A stretch of 64,000 nucleotides of DNA, taken from positions 2,852,001 to 2,916,000 of the forward strand of contig NZ_CP137142.1 in assembly GCF_045287255.1 (NCBI RefSeq). Direction: 5' to 3'. The notes under the pieces were generated by a model. The model was not told the origin of the DNA, made no database searches, and saw only the letters and a list, made by a program, of their open reading frames with translations. The first letter of the stretch is position 1; every line of letters starts with the position of its first letter. Source of the stretch: Henriciella sp045287255 (GTDB lineage Bacteria; Pseudomonadota; Alphaproteobacteria; Caulobacterales; Hyphomonadaceae). Positions 8,038 through 17,603 of the stretch are shown here, piece after piece. Made by a program: the position numbers and the translations under genes.

Positions 8038-8886
8038 ATGTCAGACACACATACTATGCCGACCGCCCCCGAACATCGTACACCTCCCAAACCACGCACT
8101 TATGGCGCGATTAACTGGCTTGGGCTCTGGACACTCTATAAGCGCGAGGTCGGGCGGTTCCTGAAAGTCTGGATGCAGACCTTGTTTGCTCCGGTTGTTA
8201 CGACGCTCTTGTTTATGACCGTGTTTAAGCTGGCTTTTGGCAATCGTGGCGAGCTGACCGGGGATTTCGCTGGCCTCAACTATAATGATTTCTTGGCACC
8301 GGGTCTGGTTGTGATGAGCGTTCTGCAGAACGCGTTCCAGAACTCGTCTTCATCCCTGACCATCGCCAAGGTTCAGGGCAGTCAGGTGGACTTCCTGATG
8401 CCACCTCTATCGCCATTGGAGCTGACGATTGGCTTTATCTTTGGCGCTGTCACACGCGGGGTTATGGTGGGTGTGATCAGCGCTGTGGCGATTCACTTTA
8501 GCGGCCTCGCGGATTTGAGCGTTGCGCATTGGGGGCCAATCATCTGGTTCGCCTTGATGGCAGCAATCTTCCTTGCGGCGCTTGGCGCAATGGGCGGGAT
8601 CTGGGCGGACAAGTTCGACCATCTGGCCGCTGTAACAAACTTCGTAATTGTACCGCTAACCTTCTTGTCGGGCACGTTTTACGACATCAACGTTCTGGTT
8701 GAGCCGTTCCAGACTCTTGCTCATTTTGACCCGATCTTCTTCCTGATTGATGGCTTCCGCTACGGCTTTGTCGATGCAGCAAACTCTGACCTTATGCTTG
8801 GCGCAGCAGTCAGTGCAGGTTCGGCTTTTGCAGCGAGCTTCGGTGTATGGTGGATGCTGAAATCTGGCTACAAGCTTAAAGCCTAA
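8038..8886 (+). CDS. ABC-2 type transporter permease
   Basis: A 282-residue inner-membrane protein with about six hydrophobic segments and the ABC-2 permease pattern: KREVGRFLKVWMQTLFAPVVTTLLF at the N-terminus and PLTFLSGTFYDINVL before the fifth segment, as in the YadH/NodJ-like group. Such permeases pair with a separate ATPase to export polysaccharide, lipid or drugs. No cognate ATPase lies nearby; the next gene encodes a soluble ABC-F protein, not a transport subunit. The ATG at 8038 or the ATG at 8056 could be used, as neither has a strong ribosome-binding site. Confidence 0.88.
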   Translation: MSDTHTMPTAPEHRTPPKPRTYGAINWLGLWTLYKREVGRFLKVWMQTLFAPVVTTLLFMTVFKLAFGNRGELTGDFAGLNYNDFLAPGLVVMSVLQNAFQNSSSSLTIAKVQGSQVDFLMPPLSPLELTIGFIFGAVTRGVMVGVISAVAIHFSGLADLSVAHWGPIIWFALMAAIFLAALGAMGGIWADKFDHLAAVTNFVIVPLTFLSGTFYDINVLVEPFQTLAHFDPIFFLIDGFRYGFVDAANSDLMLGAAVSAGSAFAASFGVWWMLKSGYKLKA

Positions 8887-8895
8887 GAGCAAACG

Positions 8896-10704
8896 GTGGC
8901 TGAGCTTCCAATTCTGACCATGACAGATGTCCGGCTCGCCTTTGGGGGCAAGCCGCTGTTTGAGGGGGTAACCTTTACCCTTGCCAAAGGCGAGCGCGCA
9001 GCTCTGGTTGGACGCAATGGTGCCGGAAAATCAACTCTGATGCGCCTGATCACAGGGCGGTTTGAGCCCGATAGTGGCGAGCTATGGATCCATCCGGGCA
9101 CGGTGGTGACAACGGTTGAACAGGAACCGGACCTGACCGCCTATGAGACTGTTCTCGATTATGCCGGGGATGGTACAGAAGAGCTCTGGCGGGCTGAGGC
9201 AGAGCTGGGGCATTTCGGCGTTGACCCAACGGCTGATCCGAAAACGCTTTCCGGCGGGCAGGCGCGACGTGCGGCCCTCGCCAAAGCTTTTGCGCAAGAC
9301 CCTGATGTCCTGCTATTGGACGAGCCGACCAACCACCTTGATGTTCCCATGATTGAGACTTTGGAAGAGCGCTTGCGCGGCTTCCGGGGTGCGGTCCTGC
9401 TCGTCAGTCACGACCGCCGCTTCATGGAGAATATCACCACCAATACGCTCTGGCTGCGTGATGGTATCGTGCGCAAAAGCCCGCGGGGGTTTGCCCATTT
9501 CGATAGCTGGGCCGAAGAGGTTGAGGCCGCTGAGCTGAAACATCTCGATAAGCTGAAAACCCAGATGAAAGCGGAAAACCGCTGGCTGGCGCGCGGCGTA
9601 ACGGGGCGACGGGCGCGCAATATGGGACGTCTGCGCAAGCTGCAGGCCATGCGTGCCGAACAATCAGAAGCGAAATCTGTTCTAAAAGCCGGGCAGGCCA
9701 AAGCGGATATGTCCGTTGAAACGGGCAGCAATCAGTCCCGCAAGGTTCTGGAGGTCTATGGTCTTTCCAAATCCTTTGGGGGTTTGAAGATTGTTGAGGA
9801 TTTATCCCTTCGCATTCTGCGGGGCGACCGGATTGGCTTGATCGGCCCGAATGGGGTGGGCAAAACGACCCTCCTCAAACTGATGCTGGATCAAATTCCG
9901 CGTGATGCGGGAAATGTGAAGCTCAACCCATCCCTCACCGTGACCTACCTCGACCAGACCCGCGATACTCTGAAACCGACAGATACGTTGTGGGAAGCGC
10001 TTGCCCCGCTTGGCGGTGACAGCATCACGGTTCAAGGCAAACAGCGCCATGTCGCTGCTTACGCCAAGGACTTCCTGTTCAAGCCGGAACAATTGCGCCA
10101 GCCGGTCGGTGCCTTGTCGGGTGGAGAGCGGAACCGCCTCACGCTTGCGATTGCGCTCGCCAAAGCGACGGACCTCCTGATCCTCGATGAGCCGACCAAT
10201 GATCTCGACATGCAGACGCTTGAGCTGCTCGAAGACATGCTGCTCAATTTCGAGGGAACGCTTATTCTGGTCAGCCACGACCGGGCCTTTCTTGATGCGA
10301 CGGTCACCTCCTGCCTGGCCCCACTTGGGGATGGCAAGTGGATCGAAACCGCGGGCGGTTGGAGTGACGCTCAAATGCAAATCCCGGGCGTAAAAGGGCA
10401 GGCGGCTAAAGCTACAGATAAGCCTAAAGCGGCTACAAAGCCCCAATCTGCACCCAAGAAACAGACCAAGCTTTCCTTTAAGGACCAGCACCGCCTCAAA
10501 GAAGTCGAAGAAGCCATGCCGCGGCTAAGCGGCGAAATTGAAGCGCTCGAAAGCAAACTCGCTGATCCAAACCTTTTCACCAGGGATCCGGAAGCCTTTA
10601 ACCAGATCAATGCAGCCCTGGAAAAAGCCCGCGAAGACCTCGAGCAGGCTGAAATGGACTGGATGGAAATCGAAGAAAAGAAAGAGGCTCTGGGCGCATC
10701 CTAA
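8896..10704 (+). CDS. ABC-F family ATPase, Uup-like
   Basis: A 602-residue protein with two ABC ATPase domains and no membrane segment. Walker A motifs are GRNGAGKST (about residues 39-47) and GPNGVGKTT (about 316-324); signatures are LSGGQARR and LSGGERNR; both LLLDEPTNHLD-type Walker B motifs are present. The last 80 residues form a Lys/Glu-rich coiled coil (CTD), which points to Uup rather than other ABC-F members. ABC-F proteins act on ribosomes or, for Uup, in DNA-branch metabolism. The start is GTG at 8896, nine bases after the permease stop. Its tail overlaps the convergent next gene by two or three bases. Confidence 0.92.
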   Translation: MAELPILTMTDVRLAFGGKPLFEGVTFTLAKGERAALVGRNGAGKSTLMRLITGRFEPDSGELWIHPGTVVTTVEQEPDLTAYETVLDYAGDGTEELWRAEAELGHFGVDPTADPKTLSGGQARRAALAKAFAQDPDVLLLDEPTNHLDVPMIETLEERLRGFRGAVLLVSHDRRFMENITTNTLWLRDGIVRKSPRGFAHFDSWAEEVEAAELKHLDKLKTQMKAENRWLARGVTGRRARNMGRLRKLQAMRAEQSEAKSVLKAGQAKADMSVETGSNQSRKVLEVYGLSKSFGGLKIVEDLSLRILRGDRIGLIGPNGVGKTTLLKLMLDQIPRDAGNVKLNPSLTVTYLDQTRDTLKPTDTLWEALAPLGGDSITVQGKQRHVAAYAKDFLFKPEQLRQPVGALSGGERNRLTLAIALAKATDLLILDEPTNDLDMQTLELLEDMLLNFEGTLILVSHDRAFLDATVTSCLAPLGDGKWIETAGGWSDAQMQIPGVKGQAAKATDKPKAATKPQSAPKKQTKLSFKDQHRLKEVEEAMPRLSGEIEALESKLADPNLFTRDPEAFNQINAALEKAREDLEQAEMDWMEIEEKKEALGAS

Positions 10705-11213
10705 AAACTCACCTCGATTGCGCTGCCAGGTGCGCTGAGGGCGAGGGCGGTCAGCATGTCTTCTCGCGCAATCGCGATACAGCCCTCGGTGGGCCGATAA
10801 TCTTCATGGGCGAGATGGAAGAAGATGGCGCTGCCAAGCCCCGGCACGGGCGGGTTATCATTGTGGCCAAGCTCAACAATCAGGTCATAGACATGATCCT
10901 CGCGCCAGAGCGTCTCATGGCTCGCGGCAAAGGGCAGGGTGACGGGGCGGTTGTACAGGGCATGATCTGGCGCATCGCACCAGCCATCGGTTTCACGCAG
11001 AGGCACAACAGGCAGGCCCGTTTTCGGTCGCACGAGGCGATCCGGGCGATAAAAGACGCGTTTCATCGCCCATGTGCCAAGCGGGGTCGCGCCATCGCCT
11101 TCCCGTTTCAGGTTCGCACCGACAATCCCGCCCTTGCCCAGCGCGCAGCGGCAGGTGAGTCCTTCTCCTGAAAACTTCCCGCGCGCTGTTGCTGTAAAGA
11201 AGGATGCAGTCAC
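10701..11213 (-). CDS. L,D-transpeptidase (YkuD-fold) family protein
   Basis: A 170-residue protein with the YkuD catalytic signature near its C-terminus: FFHLAHEDYRPTEGCIAI, where His and the GC cysteine form the active pair. The segment GDGATPLGTW is also typical of the COG3786-like branch. These enzymes cross-link or trim peptidoglycan. No signal peptide is visible, so location is uncertain. An ATG at 11267 would extend the frame, but AGGAGAG sits seven bases before the GTG at 11213, and the family similarity begins there, so I chose the GTG. It converges on the ABC-F gene with a few bases of overlap. Confidence 0.82.
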   Translation of the reverse strand: MTASFFTATARGKFSGEGLTCRCALGKGGIVGANLKREGDGATPLGTWAMKRVFYRPDRLVRPKTGLPVVPLRETDGWCDAPDHALYNRPVTLPFAASHETLWREDHVYDLIVELGHNDNPPVPGLGSAIFFHLAHEDYRPTEGCIAIAREDMLTALALSAPGSAIEVSF

Positions 11214-11311
11214 GCTGTGCTCTCCTGTTTGTGATTTTGTCTGATAACGTGTGTAATGATTTACCAAGGCCTTGTCTCTAAGTCAGGCCACAGGAATTTT
11301 GGGAGACACAG

Positions 11312-11998
11312 ATGGCCGCAGCGAAAACAGTTCTCTTGGTGGATGATGACAATGAGTTGCGCGAAGCGCTGGCTGAGCAGTTCGAGCTGTATGATGGCTT
11401 TTCGATCCTGCAGGCCGAGAATGCGACGCAAGGCGTGAAGCTCGCGACGACTGAACGGGTCGATATCATTCTGCTTGATGTTGATATGCCGGACATGGAT
11501 GGCCGCGAAGCCTGCAAACTGATGCGCTCAAAGGATGTCAGCGTGCCAATCATTATGCTGACCGCGCAGGATGGCGATGCCGATACAATTCTGGGCCTCG
11601 ACAGTGGCGCGAATGACTATGTCACCAAGCCATTCAAATTTGCCGTCTTGTTGGCGCGGGTGCGTGCGCATCTTCGCAGCTTTGAACAAAGTGAAGATGC
11701 AACGTTCGATATTGGCCCATACACGTTCCGCCCAAGCCAGAAACTGCTGCTGACATCGGATGATAAGAAAATCCGGCTAACGGAAAAAGAGACCAATATC
11801 CTGAAGTATCTCTATCGCGCAGGCGGTAAGTCCGTAGCCCGCGATGAACTGCTGTCAGAGGTCTGGGGCTATAATGCAGCGGTGACTACGCATACGCTGG
11901 AAACCCACATCTATCGCCTGCGCCAGAAGATTGAGCCGGACCCAAGCGTTGCGCGTTTGTTGATGACCGAAGCAGGCGGTTACCGCCTCGCGCACTAG
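11312..11998 (+). CDS. Two-component response regulator, OmpR/PhoB type
   Basis: A 228-residue regulator. The receiver domain (residues 5-120) has the acidic pocket VDDD near residue 12, the phospho-acceptor in IILLDVDMPDMDG near residue 54, the switch Thr in MLTAQD, and the KPF lysine. A winged-helix DNA-binding domain follows, ending TLETHIYRLRQKIEPDPSVARLLMTEAGGYRL. No histidine kinase gene is adjacent. It somewhat resembles CenR, an essential alphaproteobacterial envelope regulator, but I am not certain. GGGAGA precedes the ATG. A bidirectional terminator separates it from secA. Confidence 0.92.
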   Translation: MAAAKTVLLVDDDNELREALAEQFELYDGFSILQAENATQGVKLATTERVDIILLDVDMPDMDGREACKLMRSKDVSVPIIMLTAQDGDADTILGLDSGANDYVTKPFKFAVLLARVRAHLRSFEQSEDATFDIGPYTFRPSQKLLLTSDDKKIRLTEKETNILKYLYRAGGKSVARDELLSEVWGYNAAVTTHTLETHIYRLRQKIEPDPSVARLLMTEAGGYRLAH

Positions 11999-12020
11999 CG
12001 CTTCAGGAAAGCAGTCAAAA

Positions 12021-12063
12021 AGAAACCGCCTCCCTGATCGTTCAGAGAGGCGGTTTCTTTTTT
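12021..12063. terminator. Bidirectional terminator between the response regulator gene and secA
   Basis: Perfect 12-bp stem AGAAACCGCCTC (12021-12032) with GAGGCGGTTTCT (12047-12058), followed by TTTTTT on the plus strand and flanked by AAAAAG on the other side, so it can end both convergent transcripts. Confidence 0.92.
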
Positions 12064-12079
12064 ATCTTAAGCTGCTTGC

Positions 12080-14842
12080 CTAGACCTTCTGGCCAGAGGC
12101 GGCGAGCGAGCCGTGACAATGCTTGTACTTTTTGCCGGAGCCGCATGGGCAGGGTGCGTTACGCGGTGTGTTTGCCCAGCTCTCTTCCGCCTGTGCGACC
12201 ATAGAATGTGGCGCCTGCTCAGCGATTTCCTGAGGTGTGTTATCACGCTCATTCTTGCCCGTGTCCGGATCAAGGCTGGTCTCAAACATCTGTGGGGCAG
12301 GGGCTGCGGGTTGCTGGGGTGTACTGGCTGGAACGGCTTGTGGTTGCGGCGGCTGAATGTCCGCGTTCATGAGCCAGCGAGTTACCTCACTGCGCAGATC
12401 AGCCAGCATGTCATAGAACAGTTTGAAGGCTTCTTCCTTGAACTCGTTCAGTGGGTTGCGCTGACCGTATGAACGCAGGTGAATCACCGAGCGGAGCTGG
12501 TCAATCTGTTGCAGGTGCTGGCGCCAGCGGCCATCCATGACCTGAAGCAGGATCTGCTTTTCGACATAGCGGAAGGCATCCGGCCCGCTCTTGGAAACCT
12601 TGGCCTCGTAGGCGGCATTAGCGGCTTCCCTGACGCGTTCAGCAATCTCGGCATTGGCCACACCTTCTTCGCCAGCCCAATCCGCGAGTGGCAGCTCAAG
12701 ACCCAGCATCTCGCGGACCTTTTCGGTCATACCGGTCACGTCCCACTGCTCAGCATAGGCTTTTTCCGGCATGTGCAGGTCAACCATATCTTCGATCACC
12801 TGCTCGCGCATTTCCTCAATCTCGTCGAGGACGCTGGCGGCATGCATGAAGTCTTTGCGCTGTTCAAAGATCACCTTGCGCTGATCATTGATTACATCAT
12901 CATATTGCAGGACGTTCTTACGGATCTCGAAGTTGCGTTGTTCGATCTTCTTCTGAGAGGTCTCGATCGCCTTGTTCATCCAGGGGTGCGTGATTCCCTC
13001 GTCTTCCTTGATGCCGAGGCCCTTCATGATCGAGTTCAGGCGTTCGGCGGCGAAGACGCGCATCAGGTCATCTTCAACCGAAATGAAGAACTTGGAGCGA
13101 CCCGGGTCCCCCTGCCGGCCTGTCCGGCCACGTAGCTGGTTATCAATTCGGCGGCTCTCGTGACGTTCAGTGCCAAGAACATAGAGACCACCGGCAGCCA
13201 GGGCTTTCTTCTTGGCGGCCTCGATCTCAGCCTTGATCTGATCGCGCATGACGGCCAATTCGCCTTCAGTCGGCTCTTTGCCTGTCTTGGCCTTGTGGGC
13301 TTCAACCGCCTCTTCCAGGCGCATATCGAGATTACCACCCAGCTGAATGTCGGTTCCGCGGCCCGCCATATTGGTCGCAACGGTAATCGCACCTGGGACA
13401 CCCGCATTGGCAACGATCTGAGCTTCCTGTTCATGGTGACGGGCGTTCAGCACTTTGTGTGGAATTTTCGCGGCGGTCAGATAGGTTGAGACAATCTCGG
13501 ATTTCTCAATCGATGCGGTTCCGAGCAGGACAGGCTGGCCCTTGGTCCGTGCGGCGCGCACTTCCTCGACAATCTCTTTATATTTCGCAGAGGCGAGACG
13601 GTAGACCACATCATCATCGTCAATCCGCTGGATCGGGCGGTTGGTCGGCAGCTCAAAGGTTTGCAGTTTGTAGATGTCATCAAACTCGCCAGCTTCGGTC
13701 ATCGCTGTACCGGTCATGCCGCCGAGTTTTTCGTAAAGACGGAAATAGTTCTGGAATGTGATCGACGCCAGCGTCTGGTTCTCTGGCTTGATATCGACAT
13801 TCTCTTTCGCTTCGATTGCCTGATGCAGACCCTCTGATAGGCGACGGCCATCCATCATGCGGCCTGTGAACTCATCGATCAGCATCACCTGCTCGTCTTT
13901 GACGATATAATCCTTATCGCGGTGGAAGAGCTTGTGAGCTTTCAGGGCTTGGTTGGAGTGGTGCACGATGGTGACATTGGCCGGGTCCCAAAGGGAGCCT
14001 TCCATCAACCCTTCCTTGGCCAGAAGGTCTTCCATCATTTCCAGACCTTCTTCGGTGAAGACGACAGATTTCATCTTCTCATCAAGGTCGATATGCTCTT
14101 CATCATTGAGGAGTGGGATTAACTTGTCGATTGTGCGGTAAAGCTCAGATCGATCATCGGTTGGGCCAGAAATAATCAGCGGTGTTCGCGCTTCGTCGAT
14201 CAGGATGGAATCCACCTCGTCAACAATCGCATAGGCGTGGCTACGCTGGACCATTTGGTCCAGTGAGTACTTCATATTATCGCGCAGATAGTCGAAGCCG
14301 TATTCGTTATTGGTGCCGTATGTGATGTCACAGGCGTAGGCGGCGCGGCGCTCTTCATCCTTCAGGCCCTGAACGATCACACCAGTGCTCATGCCGAGGA
14401 AGCCATAAAGTTGGCCCATCCACTCAGCGTCGCGTGAGGCAAGATAGTCGTTTACGGTAACGACGTGCACGCCTTCGCCGGCAAGGGCGTTGAGATAAAC
14501 TGGCAAGGTTGCGACCAGAGTCTTACCTTCACCGGTGCGCATTTCGGCGATTGCGCCATTATGCAGGATCATCCCGCCAATCATCTGCACATCAAAGTGG
14601 CGCATGCCCAGGGCGCGTTTCGAGGCCTCGCGAACAACCGCAAAGGCTTCTTCCAGAAGACTGTCGAGGGTTGCGCCTTCACTTAGGCGGCGTCTGAATT
14701 CAGCGGTTTTGCCTTTAAGCGCTTCGTCTGAGAGCGCTTCGATCTGCGGCTCCAGGGCGTTAATCTTGTTGACGCGGCGGCGCATTGGCTTGAGCAGGCG
14801 ATCATTTGCCGAACCAAAAATTTTCTGGGCGAGATTTAGCAT
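12080..14842 (-). CDS. secA: Preprotein translocase ATPase SecA
   Basis: SecA is the ATPase that drives preproteins through SecYEG. The 920 residues match full length. The Walker A motif in MRTGEGKTLVAT lies at about residues 101-112, the DEAD-like box is IVDEVDSIL, and the second nucleotide-binding fold has VATNMAGRGTDI and RRIDNQLRGRTGRQGDPG. The C-terminus carries the zinc-binding SEC-C motif CPCGSGKKYKHCHG used for SecB and lipid contact, preceded by a Pro/Gln/Ala-rich linker. It is divergent from the parvulin lipoprotein gene, whose product is itself exported. Confidence 0.99.
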   Translation of the reverse strand: MLNLAQKIFGSANDRLLKPMRRRVNKINALEPQIEALSDEALKGKTAEFRRRLSEGATLDSLLEEAFAVVREASKRALGMRHFDVQMIGGMILHNGAIAEMRTGEGKTLVATLPVYLNALAGEGVHVVTVNDYLASRDAEWMGQLYGFLGMSTGVIVQGLKDEERRAAYACDITYGTNNEYGFDYLRDNMKYSLDQMVQRSHAYAIVDEVDSILIDEARTPLIISGPTDDRSELYRTIDKLIPLLNDEEHIDLDEKMKSVVFTEEGLEMMEDLLAKEGLMEGSLWDPANVTIVHHSNQALKAHKLFHRDKDYIVKDEQVMLIDEFTGRMMDGRRLSEGLHQAIEAKENVDIKPENQTLASITFQNYFRLYEKLGGMTGTAMTEAGEFDDIYKLQTFELPTNRPIQRIDDDDVVYRLASAKYKEIVEEVRAARTKGQPVLLGTASIEKSEIVSTYLTAAKIPHKVLNARHHEQEAQIVANAGVPGAITVATNMAGRGTDIQLGGNLDMRLEEAVEAHKAKTGKEPTEGELAVMRDQIKAEIEAAKKKALAAGGLYVLGTERHESRRIDNQLRGRTGRQGDPGRSKFFISVEDDLMRVFAAERLNSIMKGLGIKEDEGITHPWMNKAIETSQKKIEQRNFEIRKNVLQYDDVINDQRKVIFEQRKDFMHAASVLDEIEEMREQVIEDMVDLHMPEKAYAEQWDVTGMTEKVREMLGLELPLADWAGEEGVANAEIAERVREAANAAYEAKVSKSGPDAFRYVEKQILLQVMDGRWRQHLQQIDQLRSVIHLRSYGQRNPLNEFKEEAFKLFYDMLADLRSEVTRWLMNADIQPPQPQAVPASTPQQPAAPAPQMFETSLDPDTGKNERDNTPQEIAEQAPHSMVAQAEESWANTPRNAPCPCGSGKKYKHCHGSLAASGQKV

Positions 14843-15019
14843 GGGAATAGATTAACCACTCAATCTGTCTTCTATCATGTCGCCCCATAAACGAAAAACA
14901 TGAACGGGGCGTGTGTATTGACGGTATTGGCAACTCGCCTCTCGACCGCACTCTGGGTTGGACTTAAGAACGGCTAGAAAGCGTGTCAATCAATCCAATG
15001 TCGCAAGGGACCTGATCAG

Positions 15020-15919
15020 ATGCAGTCAACGGCCATGAAGTCATTCATTTTCGCCGCCATAATGGCCCCTTTTGTGCTCAGCGCCTGCGACCAGCAGCAG
15101 AGCACGCTCTCCAGTGCGCGCCAGGTTGATGCCGCCACCGCAGCTTTGGTGAATAGCGAACCGATCTACATTAGCGATGTTGAACTTGAGGCGGCGGCTC
15201 AAGGTAAGATTGAACCGGGTGAGGCTTTTGGGCCTGAACATCCAGACTTCCAGCAGGTGCTTGATGAGTTGATTGACCAACGCCTGCTTTCTCAGGAAGC
15301 GCTTCGCCGCGGGCTTGATCAGAGCACCCCGGCCCGTCGACGGCTTGAAGCGGCGCGCGAGCGGATATTAGGGAATATTCTCGTTGAGAACCTCGTCGCC
15401 AATGAAGTCACGGATAGTGCCATTGATGCGATGTACGCGGAACAGGTGCGCTTGCAGCAACTCGATGATGAAGTGCGCTTGCGCCACATCCTTCTGGAAA
15501 CAGAGGACGAGGCCAATGAAGTGCTTGGTTTATTGGAAGGTGGCGCGGACTTTACTCAGCTTGCCTTTGATCGTTCGGATGATATCCGCACGCGTCTGGA
15601 TGGCGGGTCGTTCGGCTGGGTCGCGCCAAATGAGATGATTGAGCCATTCCCGACTGAGATTGGTGATACAGAGACGGGCAGTCTGGGCGGGCCATTTGAA
15701 TCTGAGCAGGGCTGGCATGTTATCAAAATCGATGAGCGCCGCACCCGGCCCCCAAAAACCAAGGAAGAGATGCGTCCAGAGATTATCACATTCCTGACCT
15801 TTACAGAGATCAGTGAAATCCTGCGCGATTTACGTGCAGACGCAAACATTCAGCAACGCGGTCTTGCAACAGCGCCGCTTGAGGCCCCTGAAACCCCGGC
15901 AGAAGAGCCAGCCCAATGA
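15020..15919 (+). CDS. Parvulin-type peptidyl-prolyl isomerase lipoprotein
   Basis: A 299-residue periplasmic folding factor. The N-terminal signal ends in a lipobox FVLSAC, so it is probably a lipoprotein. The middle resembles the SurA_N/PpiC chaperone region. The parvulin (rotamase) domain runs from about residue 155 to 245, with VRLRHILLETEDEA, DGGSFGWV and EQGWHVIKIDERR. ATG codons at 15020 and 15035 are both possible; the second would give a shorter and more typical signal peptide. The stop overlaps the argJ start by four bases (ATGA), so they are probably co-transcribed. Confidence 0.9.
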   Translation: MQSTAMKSFIFAAIMAPFVLSACDQQQSTLSSARQVDAATAALVNSEPIYISDVELEAAAQGKIEPGEAFGPEHPDFQQVLDELIDQRLLSQEALRRGLDQSTPARRRLEAARERILGNILVENLVANEVTDSAIDAMYAEQVRLQQLDDEVRLRHILLETEDEANEVLGLLEGGADFTQLAFDRSDDIRTRLDGGSFGWVAPNEMIEPFPTEIGDTETGSLGGPFESEQGWHVIKIDERRTRPPKTKEEMRPEIITFLTFTEISEILRDLRADANIQQRGLATAPLEAPETPAEEPAQ

Positions 15920-17166
15920 ACTTGAAACCATCTCCTTTCGCGCCCAGCCAATTTCCTGACTTGCCCGCAGTCAAAGGTGTGCAGGCGGCTACGGCTTCTC
16001 GAGGCTTCTATGCGGGTCGCGGTTTGGAACGGGATGATGTTTTTCTGTTTGCCTTTCCAGAAGGGACAAGCTGTGCCGGGGTGTTTACCCGGTCCAGCAC
16101 CGCTTCCGCTGATGTGCTCTGGTGCCGGGAAGCATTGGAAGCTGGGCATGGCGCGGCGCGTGGGCTGGTCGTGAATTCCGGCAACTCAAACGCTTTTACT
16201 GGGCCTAAGGGGAGCGAAAAGAATGACCATACGCTTGCCGCGATGGTGCAGGCTTTATCGAGTCCTAAAGAGCAATGCTTTCTCGCTGCAACGGGCGTGA
16301 TCGGGGAGCCTTTGCCTGATCCGAATTATGTTGGGTCCATAGTGCCAGACATGGCTGCCCGTCTTGCTGCTCCGGATTGGTTGGCCTGCGCCAAAGCTTT
16401 CATGACGACAGACACCTATCCAAAAGGTGGCGCAGAGTCGTGTGAGATTGATGGTATGCCGGTTCAGTTGGCGGGTATTGCCAAGGGCTCTGGCATGATC
16501 GCGCCGAACATGGCGACGATGTTGGCCTACATCTTTACTGATGCTGCGATTGCATCACCCGTTCTTGATCAGGTGCTGCGCGAAGCCGTCAATAACAGCT
16601 TTAACGCGATTACGGTCGATAGCGATACCTCAACCTCTGATACGGTGATGGTGTTTGCGACGGGTGCGTCTGGCGCGCCGATGATTACGGATCGGACCGA
16701 TGAGCGGTTGATCCCGTTTATCGCGGCCTTGAGCGACCTTTGTCTCAACCTCGCTCTACAAATCGTCAAGGATGGGGAGGGCGCGAGTAAGTTCGTAACG
16801 ATCAGGGTCGAGGGCGCCAGCCATCGCGATGTCGCCAGACAGTTGGCTAGCGATGTGGCCAATTCGCCTTTGGTGAAAACGGCTTTGGCGGCGGGTGATG
16901 CCAATTGGGGTCGGGTCATCATGGCGCTAGGCAAGTCCGGCCTCCCTCTGGACCAAACCGATCTGACGGTCTGGTTTGGCGATGTGCTTGTCGCTGAGCG
17001 AGGGGGACGCGCAGAGAGCTATGATGAAGCCGCTGCAAGCGCAGTTTGCGCGCAGCCTGAAATTGAGATTCGCATCCGTGTTGGCGTTGGCGCGGGTTAT
17101 GCGACCATCTACACCTGCGATCTGACCCATGCCTATGTCGACATTAACGGAGCCTATCGGACATGA
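15916..17166 (+). CDS. argJ: Bifunctional ornithine acetyltransferase/N-acetylglutamate synthase ArgJ
   Basis: ArgJ transfers the acetyl group from N-acetylornithine to glutamate in arginine synthesis and can also use acetyl-CoA. It cleaves itself before the nucleophilic Thr in the NMATML motif, here near residue 200, giving alpha and beta chains. Other signatures are GNSNAFTGPKG near the N-terminus, ANWGRVIMALGKSG, and the terminal tyrosine-rich DLTHAYVDINGAYRT. At 416 residues it is full length. It overlaps both neighbours by four bases. Confidence 0.97.
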   Translation: MNLKPSPFAPSQFPDLPAVKGVQAATASRGFYAGRGLERDDVFLFAFPEGTSCAGVFTRSSTASADVLWCREALEAGHGAARGLVVNSGNSNAFTGPKGSEKNDHTLAAMVQALSSPKEQCFLAATGVIGEPLPDPNYVGSIVPDMAARLAAPDWLACAKAFMTTDTYPKGGAESCEIDGMPVQLAGIAKGSGMIAPNMATMLAYIFTDAAIASPVLDQVLREAVNNSFNAITVDSDTSTSDTVMVFATGASGAPMITDRTDERLIPFIAALSDLCLNLALQIVKDGEGASKFVTIRVEGASHRDVARQLASDVANSPLVKTALAAGDANWGRVIMALGKSGLPLDQTDLTVWFGDVLVAERGGRAESYDEAAASAVCAQPEIEIRIRVGVGAGYATIYTCDLTHAYVDINGAYRT

Positions 17167-17603
17167 CCAAGCTGGTTCTGGTGGTCGCTGCCGCGCTGTT
17201 CAATGAGCGCGGCGAGGTTTTGCTGGCGCAACGTCCCGAAGGGAAATCTATGGCGGGGCTCTGGGAGTTTCCCGGCGGCAAAATAGAAGCCGGAGAAACG
17301 CCGGAAATCGCTCTGGCGCGTGAATTAAATGAAGAATTGGGCATCGTCTGTAAACCAGAAGACTTCCAATCGATCACATTTGTCAGTCATTCTTACGAGG
17401 ATTTTCACCTTTTAATGCCACTTTTTGGCCTGAAAGAATGGAGGGGTGAACTGAGGTCGATTGAAGGACAAGTCTTGGAATGGGTCAATATTGACCGCCT
17501 GCATGACTATCCCGCGCCGGCTGCGGACATCCCGATCTTTAACGAACTGATCGCACGGAAGCACCATGCTGAAACGTCTGAAAAAGCTAGGGACTGCCTT
17601 TGA
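17163..17603 (+). CDS. mutT: 8-oxo-dGTP diphosphatase, MutT-type Nudix hydrolase
   Basis: A 146-residue Nudix hydrolase with a perfect Nudix box: G at residue 38 in GGKIEAGETPEIALARELNEELG, fitting GX5EX7REUXEEXGU. The RPEGKSMAGLWEFPGGK lead-in is typical of MutT, which removes oxidised dGTP from the nucleotide pool. Some alphaproteobacterial genomes also pair argJ with mutT. Its start overlaps the argJ stop by four bases. Its last 38 bases overlap the next small gene in another frame. Confidence 0.93.
   Translation: MTKLVLVVAAALFNERGEVLLAQRPEGKSMAGLWEFPGGKIEAGETPEIALARELNEELGIVCKPEDFQSITFVSHSYEDFHLLMPLFGLKEWRGELRSIEGQVLEWVNIDRLHDYPAPAADIPIFNELIARKHHAETSEKARDCL

Noticed and set aside
12479..13135. 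A 218-codon open frame opposite secA
   Set aside because: It is antisense to highly conserved secA and has no independent evidence of coding.
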